Source: Hyphomicrobiales bacterium
GTDB taxonomy: Bacteria > Pseudomonadota > Alphaproteobacteria > Rhizobiales > Rhizobiaceae
Direction of reading: 5' to 3'
Assembly (NCBI GenBank): GCA_900466605.1
Contig: UBMU01000009.1
Span: forward strand, 1-64,000
Length of the DNA stretch: 64,000 nt
The translations under genes were made by a program, and so were the position numbers. This document shows, one piece after another, positions 43,377 to 52,015 of this stretch (position 1 is the first letter of the stretch; each line of letters opens with the position of its first letter). Under the pieces are notes generated by a model. It saw only the letters and a program-made list of their open reading frames with translations. It was not told the origin of the DNA and made no database searches.

Positions 43377-43861
43377 CAATTCGGGCTTTCTTGCGTGCCG
43401 GGGGTATCGGAAAGTTGAACCATCCAGCTGCCCTGGCGGCCCGTGTCATATTCCTTGAACCCTATCTTCTGATAGCCACGGGCGTAGCAATCATTGACAC
43501 CCGTGATCTTGAACTCGTTCTCCGCTACGCACATCTGTACGTCGCCCGTCCATCGGCCTCCCCGGGCAGCGTCTTCGGCGTAGAGATAGTAATATCGCGA
43601 CTGCAACTCCCCTTCGATCAGCGTCGCGCAAGTCGTTGCCGGCACCTGCCACCAGCCTTCTGTCATCCAGCCATCCTTGGCTCGATATCCGATCGCCACG
43701 CCCACCAAGTTCTGCGTCCCATTGCAGACACGAAAGTCGGCGCGGGCCACATCGGCTATGAAGAACGGCGAGAACGCCGCAAGGACAAACAAGGCAAAAC
43801 GGGCAAGCGGCCCGGAACGCGTAAGGAAACTTGGCGCGGTCTTATTCAACACGACTTCCAA
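43376..43861 (-). CDS. Secreted DUF1036 protein
   Basis: 161 residues. A signal peptide or anchor at about 20-41 (LARFALFVLAAFSPFFIADV, cleavage near ARA-DF) precedes a DUF1036 domain: FRVCNGTQNLVGVAIGYRA, WMTEGWWQVPATTCATLIEG, YYYLYAEDAARGGRW. Four or more Cys could form disulfides. The TTG at 43861 has GGGAG four bases upstream; no ATG occurs before the signal segment. It is coupled to pyk, an arrangement common in rhizobia, although no functional link is known. Confidence 0.87.
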   Translation of the reverse strand: MEVVLNKTAPSFLTRSGPLARFALFVLAAFSPFFIADVARADFRVCNGTQNLVGVAIGYRAKDGWMTEGWWQVPATTCATLIEGELQSRYYYLYAEDAARGGRWTGDVQMCVAENEFKITGVNDCYARGYQKIGFKEYDTGRQGSWMVQLSDTPGTQESPN

Positions 43862-44061
43862 TGGGCTCCCGGTTATTTCTTTAGGTGTGCCTTCTTGCGC
43901 TGCCTCCCCGCGAATGTCAACGCAATGCTAATCGATTATATTCTCGATCGCCGACCCTACTTGTACTACGTCGCGGGCTTTGCTTGCTAAGCGCGCTTGA
44001 ACCCGCTCGTGGCCCGTGCGATCAGAGACGACCCCATAAACTGCGATCAACTATTTCCTCC

Positions 44062-44853
44062 ATGAGCACTTTCAAATCATTTGAACTTCTAGCCGGCGAT
44101 CATGACAGAGGCTTGGTGCTGCTCGGCGATCATGCAATGAACCGACTGCCCGAGCGCTATGGACGGCTGGGCTTGCCGGACAGCGCATTCGAACGGCACA
44201 TCGCATACGACATCGGCATCGAAGGACTCGTACGGAGCCTTTCAGAGATGCTTGACGTGCCAGCGGTACTGGGCGGCTTTTCGCGGTTGCTGATCGACCC
44301 CAATCGCGGCGAAGACGACCCGACGCTGGTCATGAAGATATCCGATGGCGCGATCGTTCCGGGCAACCATCCGATCACCGACGAGGAGTGGAATTACCGG
44401 GTCGAAACCTTCCACCGGCCCTATCATAATGCTGTCAGTGAAACGATCGACCGGGTAGCGAACAAGACCGGAAAAGCCCCGCTCGTCCTGTCGCTTCATT
44501 CCTATACGCCGGTCTGGAAGCACTTCCCTCGCCCATGGCACGCCGCCGTCCTGTGGGATACCGACCATCGCGCAGTCGCTCCGCTGCTTGATATGTTGCG
44601 TAGCGATCCCGATCTCGTGGTGGGTGACAACGAACCTTACGACGGCGCCCTAAAGGGCGACACCATGTATAGGCACTGCATGCTGACGGGCATCCCGCAT
44701 GCGCTGCTCGAAGTGCGTCAGGATTTGATCGGCGACGTGCCCGGCATTGCCGGATGGGCAAGGCGCCTCGCGCCGATCTTCGAAACAATGAACGCTGATC
44801 CGGCACTGCACGAGTATAATGTTCACGTGTCGCGCACCGGCCCGTACGAATGA
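44062..44853 (+). CDS. N-formylglutamate amidohydrolase family protein
   Basis: 263 residues. The pattern DHAMNRLPERYGRLGLPDSA, the Arg-rich YRVETFHRPYHNAV, LSLHSYTPVWKHF with the metal-site His, and GIPHALLEVRQDLI define the HutG-like FGase fold. It would hydrolyse N-formyl-L-glutamate or a related N-acyl amino acid. No hut genes lie nearby. The ATG at 44062 begins MSTFKSFELL; the longer frame reads through the promoter region. The DUF1244 gene follows 11 bases downstream. Confidence 0.87.
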   Translation: MSTFKSFELLAGDHDRGLVLLGDHAMNRLPERYGRLGLPDSAFERHIAYDIGIEGLVRSLSEMLDVPAVLGGFSRLLIDPNRGEDDPTLVMKISDGAIVPGNHPITDEEWNYRVETFHRPYHNAVSETIDRVANKTGKAPLVLSLHSYTPVWKHFPRPWHAAVLWDTDHRAVAPLLDMLRSDPDLVVGDNEPYDGALKGDTMYRHCMLTGIPHALLEVRQDLIGDVPGIAGWARRLAPIFETMNADPALHEYNVHVSRTGPYE

Positions 44854-44864
44854 AGGAGACCGAG

Positions 44865-45170
44865 ATGGCCGCCATGACGAAACAACAGCAGACAGAATTT
44901 GAGGCTGCGGCTTTTCGCCGCCTCGTGGCGCACCTGCGCGAACGCGGCGATGTGCAGAACATCGACCTGATGAATCTGGCCGGCTTCTGTCGCAACTGCC
45001 TGTCCAACTGGTACCGCGAGGCGGCCGAGGCCGAAGGCGTCGCGTTGTCGAAGGACGAATCGCGCGAAATCGTCTACGGCATGTCCTATGAAGATTGGAA
45101 GAACCTTAACCAGAACGACGCCTCGACCGAGCAAAAAGCTGCCTTCGAACTGAACAAGCCGCACAAATAA
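44865..45170 (+). CDS. DUF1244 family protein
   Basis: 101 residues: QTEFEAAAFRRLVAHLRERG, DVQNIDLMNLAGFCRNCLSN, WYREAAEAEGV. These are the conserved blocks of DUF1244, including the NLAGFCRNCL cysteine motif that suggests metal binding. The ATG at 44865 has AAGGAG eight bases upstream; a frame from 44850 overlaps the previous stop but lacks this signal. It is co-transcribed with the N-formylglutamate hydrolase gene, a conserved pairing. The function is unknown. Confidence 0.87.
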   Translation: MAAMTKQQQTEFEAAAFRRLVAHLRERGDVQNIDLMNLAGFCRNCLSNWYREAAEAEGVALSKDESREIVYGMSYEDWKNLNQNDASTEQKAAFELNKPHK

Positions 45171-45258
45171 TCGCGGGCGACCTGAATCAGCTTGACCCCG
45201 GCGGCGCTTCACGGCAGTCAACGCCATCCGAATTTCACACCCCGATCAGGAGAACACG

Positions 45259-45522
45259 ATGTCTGATGCTCATGGCGTCGCCCGCGACCAGCTCCGCGCT
45301 TTTGTGGAGCGCATTGAACGCCTGGAAGAAGAAAAGAAGACCATCGCCGACGACATCAAGGACGTCTACGGCGAAGCCAAGGGCATGGGCTTCGATACCA
45401 AGATCCTGAAGAAGGTCGTCGCATTGCGCAAGAAGGACGAGCAGGAACGCATGGAAGAGGACGCAATCCTCGACACCTATCTGCATGCGCTCGGCATGAT
45501 CGAAGCGCCGCCGGAAGGCTGA
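45259..45522 (+). CDS. gapR: GapR family nucleoid-associated protein (DUF2312)
   Basis: 87 residues: [60 protein letters not shown]. This is the coiled-coil DUF2312 family whose Caulobacter member GapR binds overtwisted DNA ahead of replication forks and highly transcribed genes. The protein is complete at the usual length. AGGAG precedes the ATG by eight bases. It ends in a strong hairpin terminator and is 88 bases after DUF1244, so it may have its own promoter. Confidence 0.9.
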   Translation: MSDAHGVARDQLRAFVERIERLEEEKKTIADDIKDVYGEAKGMGFDTKILKKVVALRKKDEQERMEEDAILDTYLHALGMIEAPPEG

Positions 45523-45542
45523 TCCTTCGGTATATTTCGTTC

Positions 45543-45573
45543 AAGGCCGCCGACACCATCGGCGGCCTTCTTG
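45543..45573 (+). terminator. Rho-independent terminator of gapR
   Basis: AAGGCCGCCGA (45543-45553), loop CACCA, TCGGCGGCCTT (45559-45569), then TCTTGTTT. The region from here to nasT (45574-45779) holds no gene; it should contain the nasTS promoter, but I see no clear consensus. Confidence 0.85.
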
Positions 45574-45779
45574 TTTGTGCTATCCAACCAACTCTGGAGT
45601 TACGCCCACAAAATAAGCAAACTACAAAATGCTTGATTTTAAGGCGGCGTTCGCGCATTCAATGGCCGAACTACAGGTACACCAGAGCGTCAGAGTCACA
45701 AGGCAGCGCAACGACAGTATGGCACCCTCCCCGATACCGACACCGGCGCTATCTCAATCAACGCGCATTCCTGACCTCG

Positions 45780-46415
45780 GTGAGCGTCCGTAAACCTGTG
45801 GCCAACCGTTCTGCCAAGCCCAGCGACCTGAACGTCCTCGTCATTGACGAGAACAGCATCCGCGCGTCGATCATTGAGGTCGGCCTGCGCGAGGCGGGTT
45901 ACGACAATGTCACGATCATCGACGACATGAACGGCCTTGCGAGGCGCATCATGGAGATCAACCCCGATGTCATCGTCATCGACATCGAGAACCCGAACCG
46001 CGACATGCTGGAAAGCATCTTCCAGATTTCCCGCGCGGTAAAACGTCCGATTGCGATGTTCGTGGATAAGTCGGACGAAGCCTCCATCGAGGCCGCCGTC
46101 GAGGCCGGTGTCTCCGCCTATATCGTCGACGGCCTGAAGCAGGAGCGCGTCCGCCCGATCCTCAAGATGGCGATCAGCCGTTTCAATGCCTTCTCGCGCC
46201 TGAACCGCGAGTTGGAGGAAACGCGCGGCGAGCTGGAAAACCGCAAGCTGATCGACCGCGCGAAAGGATTGCTGATGCGATCCCGCGGGCTGACGGAAGA
46301 CGAGGCCTATGCGCTCATGCGGCGGACCGCGATGAACCAGAACAGGAAGATCGTCGAGATCGCGCAGAGCCTGATTACAGCCGCAAGCCTCCTCGATCCG
46401 GGAACCGACGCATGA
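45780..46415 (+). CDS. nasT: ANTAR-domain response regulator/antiterminator NasT
   Basis: 211 residues. A receiver domain (about 18-130) has LNVLVIDENSIRASIIEVGL and the aspartate region VIVIDIENPNRDMLES. The C-terminal ANTAR RNA-binding domain covers about 140-205 with ELENRKLIDRAKGLLMRSRG and LTEDEAYALMRRTAMNQNRK. NasT binds tandem hairpins in nitrate-assimilation leaders and prevents termination. GTG at 45780 is preferred, with GTG at 45798 possible; no strong ribosome binding site decides. It overlaps nasS by four bases, matching the paired sensor-antiterminator system. Confidence 0.93.
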   Translation: MSVRKPVANRSAKPSDLNVLVIDENSIRASIIEVGLREAGYDNVTIIDDMNGLARRIMEINPDVIVIDIENPNRDMLESIFQISRAVKRPIAMFVDKSDEASIEAAVEAGVSAYIVDGLKQERVRPILKMAISRFNAFSRLNRELEETRGELENRKLIDRAKGLLMRSRGLTEDEAYALMRRTAMNQNRKIVEIAQSLITAASLLDPGTDA

Positions 46416-47626
46416 CGAGCACGCATCAGATCACCGCCGGCTTCCTGCCGCTTCTTGATAGCGCTCTTCTGGTCGCCGCCAAGGAGAAGGGCTTTGCCGC
46501 CGAGCAGGACATCGAGCTGACGCTCGTACGGGAGCGCTCCTGGGCGACGATTCGCGACCGGCTCGCGGTCAGCCATTTCGACGTGGCGCATATTCTCGCC
46601 CCGATGCCGATCGCCTGCAATCTCGGACTGACCGCGCCGGCGCCACGCATGATCGTGCCGATGGCGCTTGGACTTGGCGGCAATGCGGTGACTGTCTCTG
46701 CCGGCCTCTGGCGCGAGATGGCCGAATGCGGCGCCTCGCCGGATCTTGATGCCCTCTCCAGTGGTCTCGCCTTGCGCAGGGTCATCGATAACAGGAAAGG
46801 CGAGCGACTGCGCTTTGGCGTCGTCCACCCCTATTCAGGCCATAACTACGAGCTGCGGTACTGGCTGGCCGCAAGCGGCATCGACCCCGACGAGGATGTA
46901 GAGATCGGCATCCTGCCGCCCCCCGATATGGCTGATGCGATGACATCGGGCCTGATCGATGGTTATTGCGCCGGCGAGCCGTGGAACACGCTCGGCGTGC
47001 TCCATAGCGGGGCGCATCTGGCGACAGTGAAGGCGGCCATCTGGAAATCGAGTCCGGAAAAGGTGCTTGGCGTCAACAGCCGCTGGGCCGATGGCCACCC
47101 GGAAGCCCTGGCGGCTCTCCTGCGCGCTCTTTGCAGCGCCTCTCTCTGGTGCGCTGACACACGCAATCACGAGGAACTTGCCAACCTCCTGGCGCGGCCC
47201 GCCTACGTAGATCGGCCCGCAGAAAGTCTGCTGCCCGCTTTAACCGGCCTTCTGCAAATCGGCGGAGGCGAAACGCTGAGCATCAGGGACTTTTTCGTCC
47301 CCAATGCCAAGGCGGCGACCTTTCCCTGGAAGAGCCACGCCCTGTGGTTCTATACGCAGATGGTTCGCTGGGGGCACATCCGGCACACTCCGGAACATCA
47401 GCAGATCGCCAACGACACTTACCGGCCCGATATTTACCGAAATGCCCTCAAGGCACTGAATATTGCCATGCCGGCCGCAAGCTCCAAGGTGGAAGGTGCG
47501 CTTCGGGTCGAAACCCCCGTCGGCTCAAGCGGCGCACTGACACTGGGGCCGGACGGTTTCTTCGACGGCGGCCTCTTCGATCCCGCTGACGTCGACAGTT
47601 ACATCGCCAGCCAAGTCCGCACCTAA
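46412..47626 (+). CDS. nasS: Nitrate/nitrite sensor NasS
   Basis: 404 residues, related to the NrtA/CmpA periplasmic nitrate-binding proteins but without a signal peptide, so cytosolic. It starts HQITAGFLPLLDSALLVAAK and contains GVVHPYSGHNYELRYWLAAS and GLIDGYCAGEPWNTLGV, typical of the NrtA fold. NasS holds NasT in an inactive complex; nitrate or nitrite binding releases it. It follows nasT with an ATGA overlap. The target leader begins 150 bases downstream. Confidence 0.93.
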   Translation: MTSTHQITAGFLPLLDSALLVAAKEKGFAAEQDIELTLVRERSWATIRDRLAVSHFDVAHILAPMPIACNLGLTAPAPRMIVPMALGLGGNAVTVSAGLWREMAECGASPDLDALSSGLALRRVIDNRKGERLRFGVVHPYSGHNYELRYWLAASGIDPDEDVEIGILPPPDMADAMTSGLIDGYCAGEPWNTLGVLHSGAHLATVKAAIWKSSPEKVLGVNSRWADGHPEALAALLRALCSASLWCADTRNHEELANLLARPAYVDRPAESLLPALTGLLQIGGGETLSIRDFFVPNAKAATFPWKSHALWFYTQMVRWGHIRHTPEHQQIANDTYRPDIYRNALKALNIAMPAASSKVEGALRVETPVGSSGALTLGPDGFFDGGLFDPADVDSYIASQVRT

Positions 47627-47671
47627 AGCATGCCCATTTTATACGCATTGCACAATTTTTAGAGCGATTGC

Positions 47672-47716
47672 TGCGCATGCGTTAGCGCATAAATGATCGC
47701 CTGATTTTCGCGATCA
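47672..47716. promoter_or_regulatory. Two inverted repeats upstream of the sigma-54 promoter
   Basis: TGCGC-N8-GCGCA (47672-47689) and TGATCGC-N9-GCGATCA (47694-47716) are adjacent dyads 36 to 80 bases before the -24 box. They sit where an enhancer-binding protein such as NtrC would act, but neither matches the classical TGCAC-N7-GTGCA closely. Confidence 0.45.
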
Positions 47717-47751
47717 ATGCTATTCCTTCAAAAACAATGACTTAATTAAAC

Positions 47752-47767
47752 TGGCACGGCCCTTGCT
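47752..47767 (+). promoter_or_regulatory. Sigma-54 promoter of the nitrate assimilation operon
   Basis: TGGCACGGCCCTTGCT matches the sigma-54 consensus TGGCACG-N4-TTGCW exactly, with GG (-24) at 47753-47754 and GC (-12) at 47765-47766. Transcription should begin near 47777, giving a leader of about 165 bases before the transporter gene. Confidence 0.88.
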
Positions 47768-47800
47768 TTGTTATAGGCAGGCCAACAGGCCAAGAATTCC

Positions 47801-47835
47801 GCGTCCAACGACGGGCGCCCATAGCAAAGCCGCTG
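47801..47835 (+). promoter_or_regulatory. NasT/ANTAR target: tandem hexaloop hairpins in the nas leader
   Basis: Hairpin P1: GCGTCC (47801-47806), loop AACGAC, GGGCGC (47813-47818), six pairs with one G-U. Hairpin P2: TAGC (47822-47825), loop AAAGCC (47826-47831), GCTG (47832-47835). Both six-base loops have A at position 1 and G at position 4, the known ANTAR recognition pattern. P2 uses bases that form the 5' arm of the terminator at 47826-47895, so P2 and the terminator exclude each other. This is the expected antitermination switch. Confidence 0.85.
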
Positions 47836-47895
47836 ATCAGGATATCTCGCGCACCTCCCGTGTAAGCGCGCCCTGACCAGCGGCTTTTTGTTTTT
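47826..47895 (+). terminator. Leader terminator of the nas operon (attenuator)
   Basis: AAAGCCGCTGATCAGG (47826-47841) pairs with CCTGACCAGCGGCTTT (47872-47887) with one mismatch. An inner GCGC/GCGC helix fits in the 30-base apical region, and TTTTTGTTTTT follows. It lies inside the leader, before the transporter gene, so it must be overcome for expression. Confidence 0.9.
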
Positions 47896-47943
47896 AACCC
47901 CCAGCGATGGATAGGCACGACCTTGTCGGGCCCCGGAGAAGCC

Positions 47944-49206
47944 ATGTCTGTTATCAGGAACACGCAGTCCATGTCCGCCGGCGAACCAGCCAAAGCATTG
48001 TGGATGTCCACGATTGCTTTCACCCTCTGTTTTGCCGTCTGGACGATCTTCGCCATCATCGGCATCCGCATCAAACAGGATCTCGGCCTGAACGAGGCCG
48101 AGTTCGGATTGCTGGTCGGCACGCCGGTTCTGACCGGTTCGCTTGTCCGTATCGTCCTTGGCATCTGGACCGGCCGTTATGGCGGCCGCCTCGTCTACAC
48201 GCTCACCATGTTGGCTGCTGCCCTGGCGACCTTCCTCCTCTCCTATGCCCAGACCTACACGCAGATGCTGATCGCCGGCCTCGGCGTCGGGCTTGCCGGC
48301 GGCTCCTTCGCGGTCGGCGTCGCCTATGTCTCGCCTTTCTTCCCGGCGCAGAAGCAGGGTACGGCGCTCGGTATCTTCGGCGCCGGCAATGTCGGAGCAG
48401 CGGTGACCAAGTTTGCGGCGCCCTTCGTGCTGATCGCCTGGGGTTGGCAGGCTGTCGCCCAGATCTGGGCTGTCGGCCTGGCGCTGATGGCCATCGTCTT
48501 CTGGTTCACCACGACCGATGATCCGGCCTTCCGCCTTCGCCGCGAAGGCAAGGTTGCCTCCAAGAGCCTGGCACAGGAATTCGCGCCGTTGAAGAACGTC
48601 CAGGTCTGGCGTTTCTCCCTCTACTACTTCTTTGCCTTCGGCGGCTTCGTTGCCCTGTCTCTGTGGTTGCCACGCTATCTGGTCGGTGTTTACGGCTTCA
48701 ATCTGGCAACTGCAGGCATGGTCGCTGCCGCTTATTCCATCCCGGGCAGCATCTTCCGCGCCTTCGGCGGCGTTGTCTCCGACAAGAAGGGCGCCCGCAG
48801 CGTGATGTATGTGATGTTCGCCGTCGCAGCCGTCGCAACGCTCATCCTGTCGCTGCCGGCAGCCGGCGCAGGCGCAACGGTCGGCATCACGCCTGCGGTC
48901 TTCATCGTCGTCATCTTCGCTCTCGGCTTCGTCATGAGCCTCGGCAAGGCCGCCGTCTACAAGCATATCCCCGCCTACTACCCTGAAAGCGTCGGTGCCG
49001 TCGGCGGTAGCGTTGGCATGATGGGCGGCCTTGGCGGCTTCATCCTGCCGATCGCCTTCGGCTTCCTCAAGGATATGACCGGCCACTGGTCGAGCTGCTT
49101 CATGCTGCTTTTCGCGATCGTCGTCATCTCGCTCATCTGGATGCACCTGTCGGTCAAGCGCCTCGACCGCCAGGGCCTCTCCGCACAAGCCGTCGCCGCC
49201 ACCTGA
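47944..49206 (+). CDS. Nitrate/nitrite transporter, MFS (NarK/NasA type)
   Basis: 420 residues with about twelve transmembrane helices. The nitrate signatures are GNVGAAVTKFAAPF (first) and GSVGMMGGLGGFILPIAFG (second), and R in TGSLVRIVLGIWTGRYGG in TM2 lines the anion path. It takes up nitrate for assimilation. The ATG at 47944 has GGAG seven bases upstream, 49 bases past the leader terminator. It is the first gene of the regulated operon. The name nasA is used for it in some species and for the reductase in others. Confidence 0.94.
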   Translation: MSVIRNTQSMSAGEPAKALWMSTIAFTLCFAVWTIFAIIGIRIKQDLGLNEAEFGLLVGTPVLTGSLVRIVLGIWTGRYGGRLVYTLTMLAAALATFLLSYAQTYTQMLIAGLGVGLAGGSFAVGVAYVSPFFPAQKQGTALGIFGAGNVGAAVTKFAAPFVLIAWGWQAVAQIWAVGLALMAIVFWFTTTDDPAFRLRREGKVASKSLAQEFAPLKNVQVWRFSLYYFFAFGGFVALSLWLPRYLVGVYGFNLATAGMVAAAYSIPGSIFRAFGGVVSDKKGARSVMYVMFAVAAVATLILSLPAAGAGATVGITPAVFIVVIFALGFVMSLGKAAVYKHIPAYYPESVGAVGGSVGMMGGLGGFILPIAFGFLKDMTGHWSSCFMLLFAIVVISLIWMHLSVKRLDRQGLSAQAVAAT

Positions 49207-49224
49207 TCCGAGGACTTGAAAACC

Positions 49225-51675
49225 ATGACTGAGAAGCTTGTTATCATCGGCAACGGCATGGCGCCCGGGCGCATGCTCGAGCACCTGTTCGAAAAGGCGC
49301 CGGACCAATATCAGGTCACGATCTTCAACGCCGAGCCGCGCGTCAACTACGACCGCATCATGCTCTCGCCGGTTCTGTCGGGCGAGAAGGACTACGAAGA
49401 GATCATCATCCACGGTGATGGATGGTACATCAAGCACGGCATCACCCTCTACAAGGGCCACAAGATCATCAAGATCGACCGTGCGGCCAAGACGGTCACG
49501 TCGGATCACGGCGTCACGGAAAGCTACGACAAGCTGGTGATCGCCACCGGCTCCGTGCCCTTCATCATTCCCGTGCCCGGCAAGGATCTGCCCGGCGTCA
49601 TCACCTATCGCGATCTTGACGACGTGCAGGCGATGCTGCTTGCCGCCCAGTCTCGCGAGAAGGCGATCGTCATTGGCGGCGGCCTGCTCGGCCTTGAAGC
49701 GGCGGCTGGCCTTGCCTCGCGCGGCATGGACGTCACCGTCCTGCACGTAATGCCGACACTGATGGAGCGCCAGCTCGATCCGGCTGCCGGCTACCTGCTT
49801 CAAAAGGCCGTGGAAGAACGCGGCATCAAGGTCATCACCAAGGCCAACACCAAGGCAATCATCGGCAACGGCAAGGTCGAGGGCATCGAGCTCGACGACG
49901 GCCGCATCATTCCGGCAACCCTCGTCGTCATGGCCGTCGGCATCCGCCCGAGCGTCGGGCTCGCCAAGGACGCCGGCATTGCCGTCAACCGCGGCATCGT
50001 CGTCGATGACGGCATGCTGACCTCGGACGGCAGCATCATGGCGCTCGGCGAGTGCGCCGAAGTCGGCGGCATGGTCTACGGCCTTGTCGCTCCGCTTTAC
50101 GAGATGGCCCGCGTCGCCGCCTCGCATCTGTCGGGCGACCGCTCCGCTGCCTTCGTGCATTCCGACACGCCGACCAAGCTCAAGGTCACTGGCATCGAAC
50201 TCTTCTCGCTCGGTGATTTCGCCGATGGCGACGACCGCGAAGAAATCGTGCTGCGCGACGCCTCGGCTGGCGTCTACAAGCGCCTTGTGCTGAAGGACAA
50301 CAAGATCATCGGCACCGTGCTCTACGGCGAAACCGCCGACGGCGCCTGGTTCAACGATCTGAAAAAGAAACAGACCGACATCAAAGAGATGCGCGAAACG
50401 CTGATCTTTGGTCAGGCCTACCAGGGAGGGTCGCCGCTGGACCCTATGGCGGCCGTTGCAGCCTTGCCGGATGACGCGGAAATCTGTGGCTGCAACGGCG
50501 TATGCAAGGGCAAGATCACGTCGACGATCACGTCCAAGGGCCTGACGTCGCTGGACGACGTTCGTGCCCACACCAAGGCATCCGCGTCCTGCGGCTCCTG
50601 CACCGGCCTCGTCGAGAAGCTGATGACGCTGACGCTCGGCGACAGCTACAATCCGGCCGCCGTCACGCCGATGTGCACCTGCACCGAACTCGGCCATGAC
50701 GACGTTCGCCGGCTTATCAAGGCCAAGGGTCTGAAGACGATCCCTGCCGTCATGCAGGAGCTCGAATGGAAGACGTCGTGCGGTTGCGCCAAGTGTCGCC
50801 CGGCTCTCAACTACTACCTCGTCTGCGACTGGCCGGATGAATACGCCGACGACTACCAGTCGCGCTATATCAACGAACGCGTCCACGCCAACATCCAGAA
50901 GGACGGCACCTATTCCGTCGTTCCGCGCATGTGGGGCGGCGTGACGAACTCCAACGAACTGCGCGCTATCGCTGATGTCGTCGACAAGTTCGAAATCCCA
51001 ATGGTGAAGGTGACGGGCGGCCAGCGCATCGACCTGCTCGGCATCGAGAAGGAAGACCTCCCCGCCGTCTGGGCCGATCTCGGCAAGGCAGGCTTCGTTT
51101 CCGGACAGGCCTACGCCAAGGGCCTGCGTACGGTGAAGACCTGCGTCGGCTCCGACTGGTGCCGCTTCGGCACGCAGGATTCCACTGGTCTCGGCATCCG
51201 CATCGAGAAGTTCATGTGGGGCTCCTGGACACCGGCAAAACTCAAGTTGGCGGTCTCCGGCTGCCCGCGTAATTGCGCCGAAGCGACCTGCAAGGACATC
51301 GGCGTCATCTGCGTGGACTCAGGTTTCGAGATCCACTTCGCCGGCGCCGCCGGCCTCGACATCAAGGGCACCGAGGTCCTCGGCCTTGTCAGGACCGAGG
51401 ACGAGGCGCTGGAGCATATCGTGGCGCTGACACAGATGTATCGCGAGCAGGCCCGCTACCTCGAGCGCATCTACAAGTGGGCAAAGCGCGTCGGCCTCGA
51501 TGAGATCCGCCGCCAGATCATGGCAGACACCGACAAGCGCGAGGCTTACTACGATCGCTTCGTCTTCTCCCAGAAATTCGCCCAGGTCGATCCCTGGTCG
51601 GAGCGCGTCTCCGGCAAGGACAAGCATGAGTTCAAGCCGATGGCGACCGTCGGTTACCCGCAGGCCGCTGAGTAA
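49225..51675 (+). CDS. nirB: Assimilatory nitrite reductase (NADH) large subunit NirB
   Basis: 816 residues. FAD domain KLVIIGNGMAPGRMLEHLF; NADH domain AIVIGGGLLGLEAAAGLASR at about 150; a BFD-type [2Fe-2S] domain with CGCNGVCKGKI and ASCGSCTGLV (about 420-475). The C-terminal sirohaem/[4Fe-4S] domain has CVGSDWCRFG and SGCPRNCAEATCKDIG. It reduces nitrite to ammonium with six electrons. The ATG at 49225 has GAGG upstream; the TTG at 49216 is unlikely. It sits 18 bases after the transporter, and nirD follows after 10 bases. Confidence 0.95.
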   Translation: MTEKLVIIGNGMAPGRMLEHLFEKAPDQYQVTIFNAEPRVNYDRIMLSPVLSGEKDYEEIIIHGDGWYIKHGITLYKGHKIIKIDRAAKTVTSDHGVTESYDKLVIATGSVPFIIPVPGKDLPGVITYRDLDDVQAMLLAAQSREKAIVIGGGLLGLEAAAGLASRGMDVTVLHVMPTLMERQLDPAAGYLLQKAVEERGIKVITKANTKAIIGNGKVEGIELDDGRIIPATLVVMAVGIRPSVGLAKDAGIAVNRGIVVDDGMLTSDGSIMALGECAEVGGMVYGLVAPLYEMARVAASHLSGDRSAAFVHSDTPTKLKVTGIELFSLGDFADGDDREEIVLRDASAGVYKRLVLKDNKIIGTVLYGETADGAWFNDLKKKQTDIKEMRETLIFGQAYQGGSPLDPMAAVAALPDDAEICGCNGVCKGKITSTITSKGLTSLDDVRAHTKASASCGSCTGLVEKLMTLTLGDSYNPAAVTPMCTCTELGHDDVRRLIKAKGLKTIPAVMQELEWKTSCGCAKCRPALNYYLVCDWPDEYADDYQSRYINERVHANIQKDGTYSVVPRMWGGVTNSNELRAIADVVDKFEIPMVKVTGGQRIDLLGIEKEDLPAVWADLGKAGFVSGQAYAKGLRTVKTCVGSDWCRFGTQDSTGLGIRIEKFMWGSWTPAKLKLAVSGCPRNCAEATCKDIGVICVDSGFEIHFAGAAGLDIKGTEVLGLVRTEDEALEHIVALTQMYREQARYLERIYKWAKRVGLDEIRRQIMADTDKREAYYDRFVFSQKFAQVDPWSERVSGKDKHEFKPMATVGYPQAAE

Positions 51676-51685
51676 GGAGATGGAT

Positions 51686-52015
51686 ATGAACTGGATTTCA
51701 ATCGGCGACATCTCCGACATTCCGCTCCGCGGCGCTCGCTGCGTGAAGACGCCCCAGGGCAAGATCGCCGTCTTCCGCACGGCCGAAAACGAGGTCTTCG
51801 CCATCGAGGACCACTGCCCGCACAAGGGCGGACCGCTCTCCCAGGGCATCGTCCATGCCAAGGCCGTCACCTGCCCGCTGCACAACTGGGTGATCTCGCT
51901 CGAAACCGGCAAGGCACTCGGCGCCGATGAGGGCGAGGTGCGAACCATTCCCGTCCGCAACGAGGACGGCGCCCTCTACATCGCGCTCGAAAGCCTGATG
52001 ATGGCGGCTGAATGA
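51686..52015 (+). CDS. nirD: Nitrite reductase small subunit NirD, Rieske type
   Basis: 109 residues: WISIGDISDIPLRGARCVKT, then EDHCPHKGGPLSQG and VTCPLHNWVISLETGKAL. The pairs C-x-H and C-x2-H are the full set of Rieske [2Fe-2S] ligands, unlike the cluster-less NirD of enterics. The ATG at 51686 has AAGGAG six bases upstream, which rules out the ATG at 51680. It is coupled to the reductase gene that follows (four-base overlap). Confidence 0.94.
   Translation: MNWISIGDISDIPLRGARCVKTPQGKIAVFRTAENEVFAIEDHCPHKGGPLSQGIVHAKAVTCPLHNWVISLETGKALGADEGEVRTIPVRNEDGALYIALESLMMAAE

Noticed and set aside
45574..45779. Sigma-54 promoter before nasT, suggested by TGGCACCC near 45719
   Set aside because: No TTGC follows at the required distance, so it does not form a -24/-12 pair.
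47652..47690. NtrC binding site upstream of the nas promoter
   Set aside because: GCACA-like half sites are present but do not match TGCAC-N7-GTGCA in spacing, so I list only the dyads.
47777..47795. GGCC-AACA-GGCC as the first NasT hairpin
   Set aside because: It forms a tetraloop, not a six-base loop with A1 and G4. The pair at 47801-47835 fits the ANTAR pattern better and has the right relation to the terminator.
47746..50886. Open frame of 1046 codons on the minus strand across the transporter and nirB
   Set aside because: It is antisense to two clearly homologous genes. Its composition (runs of His, Asp, Gly, Arg) is the mirror of GC-rich codon usage and it shows no domain or ribosome binding site.
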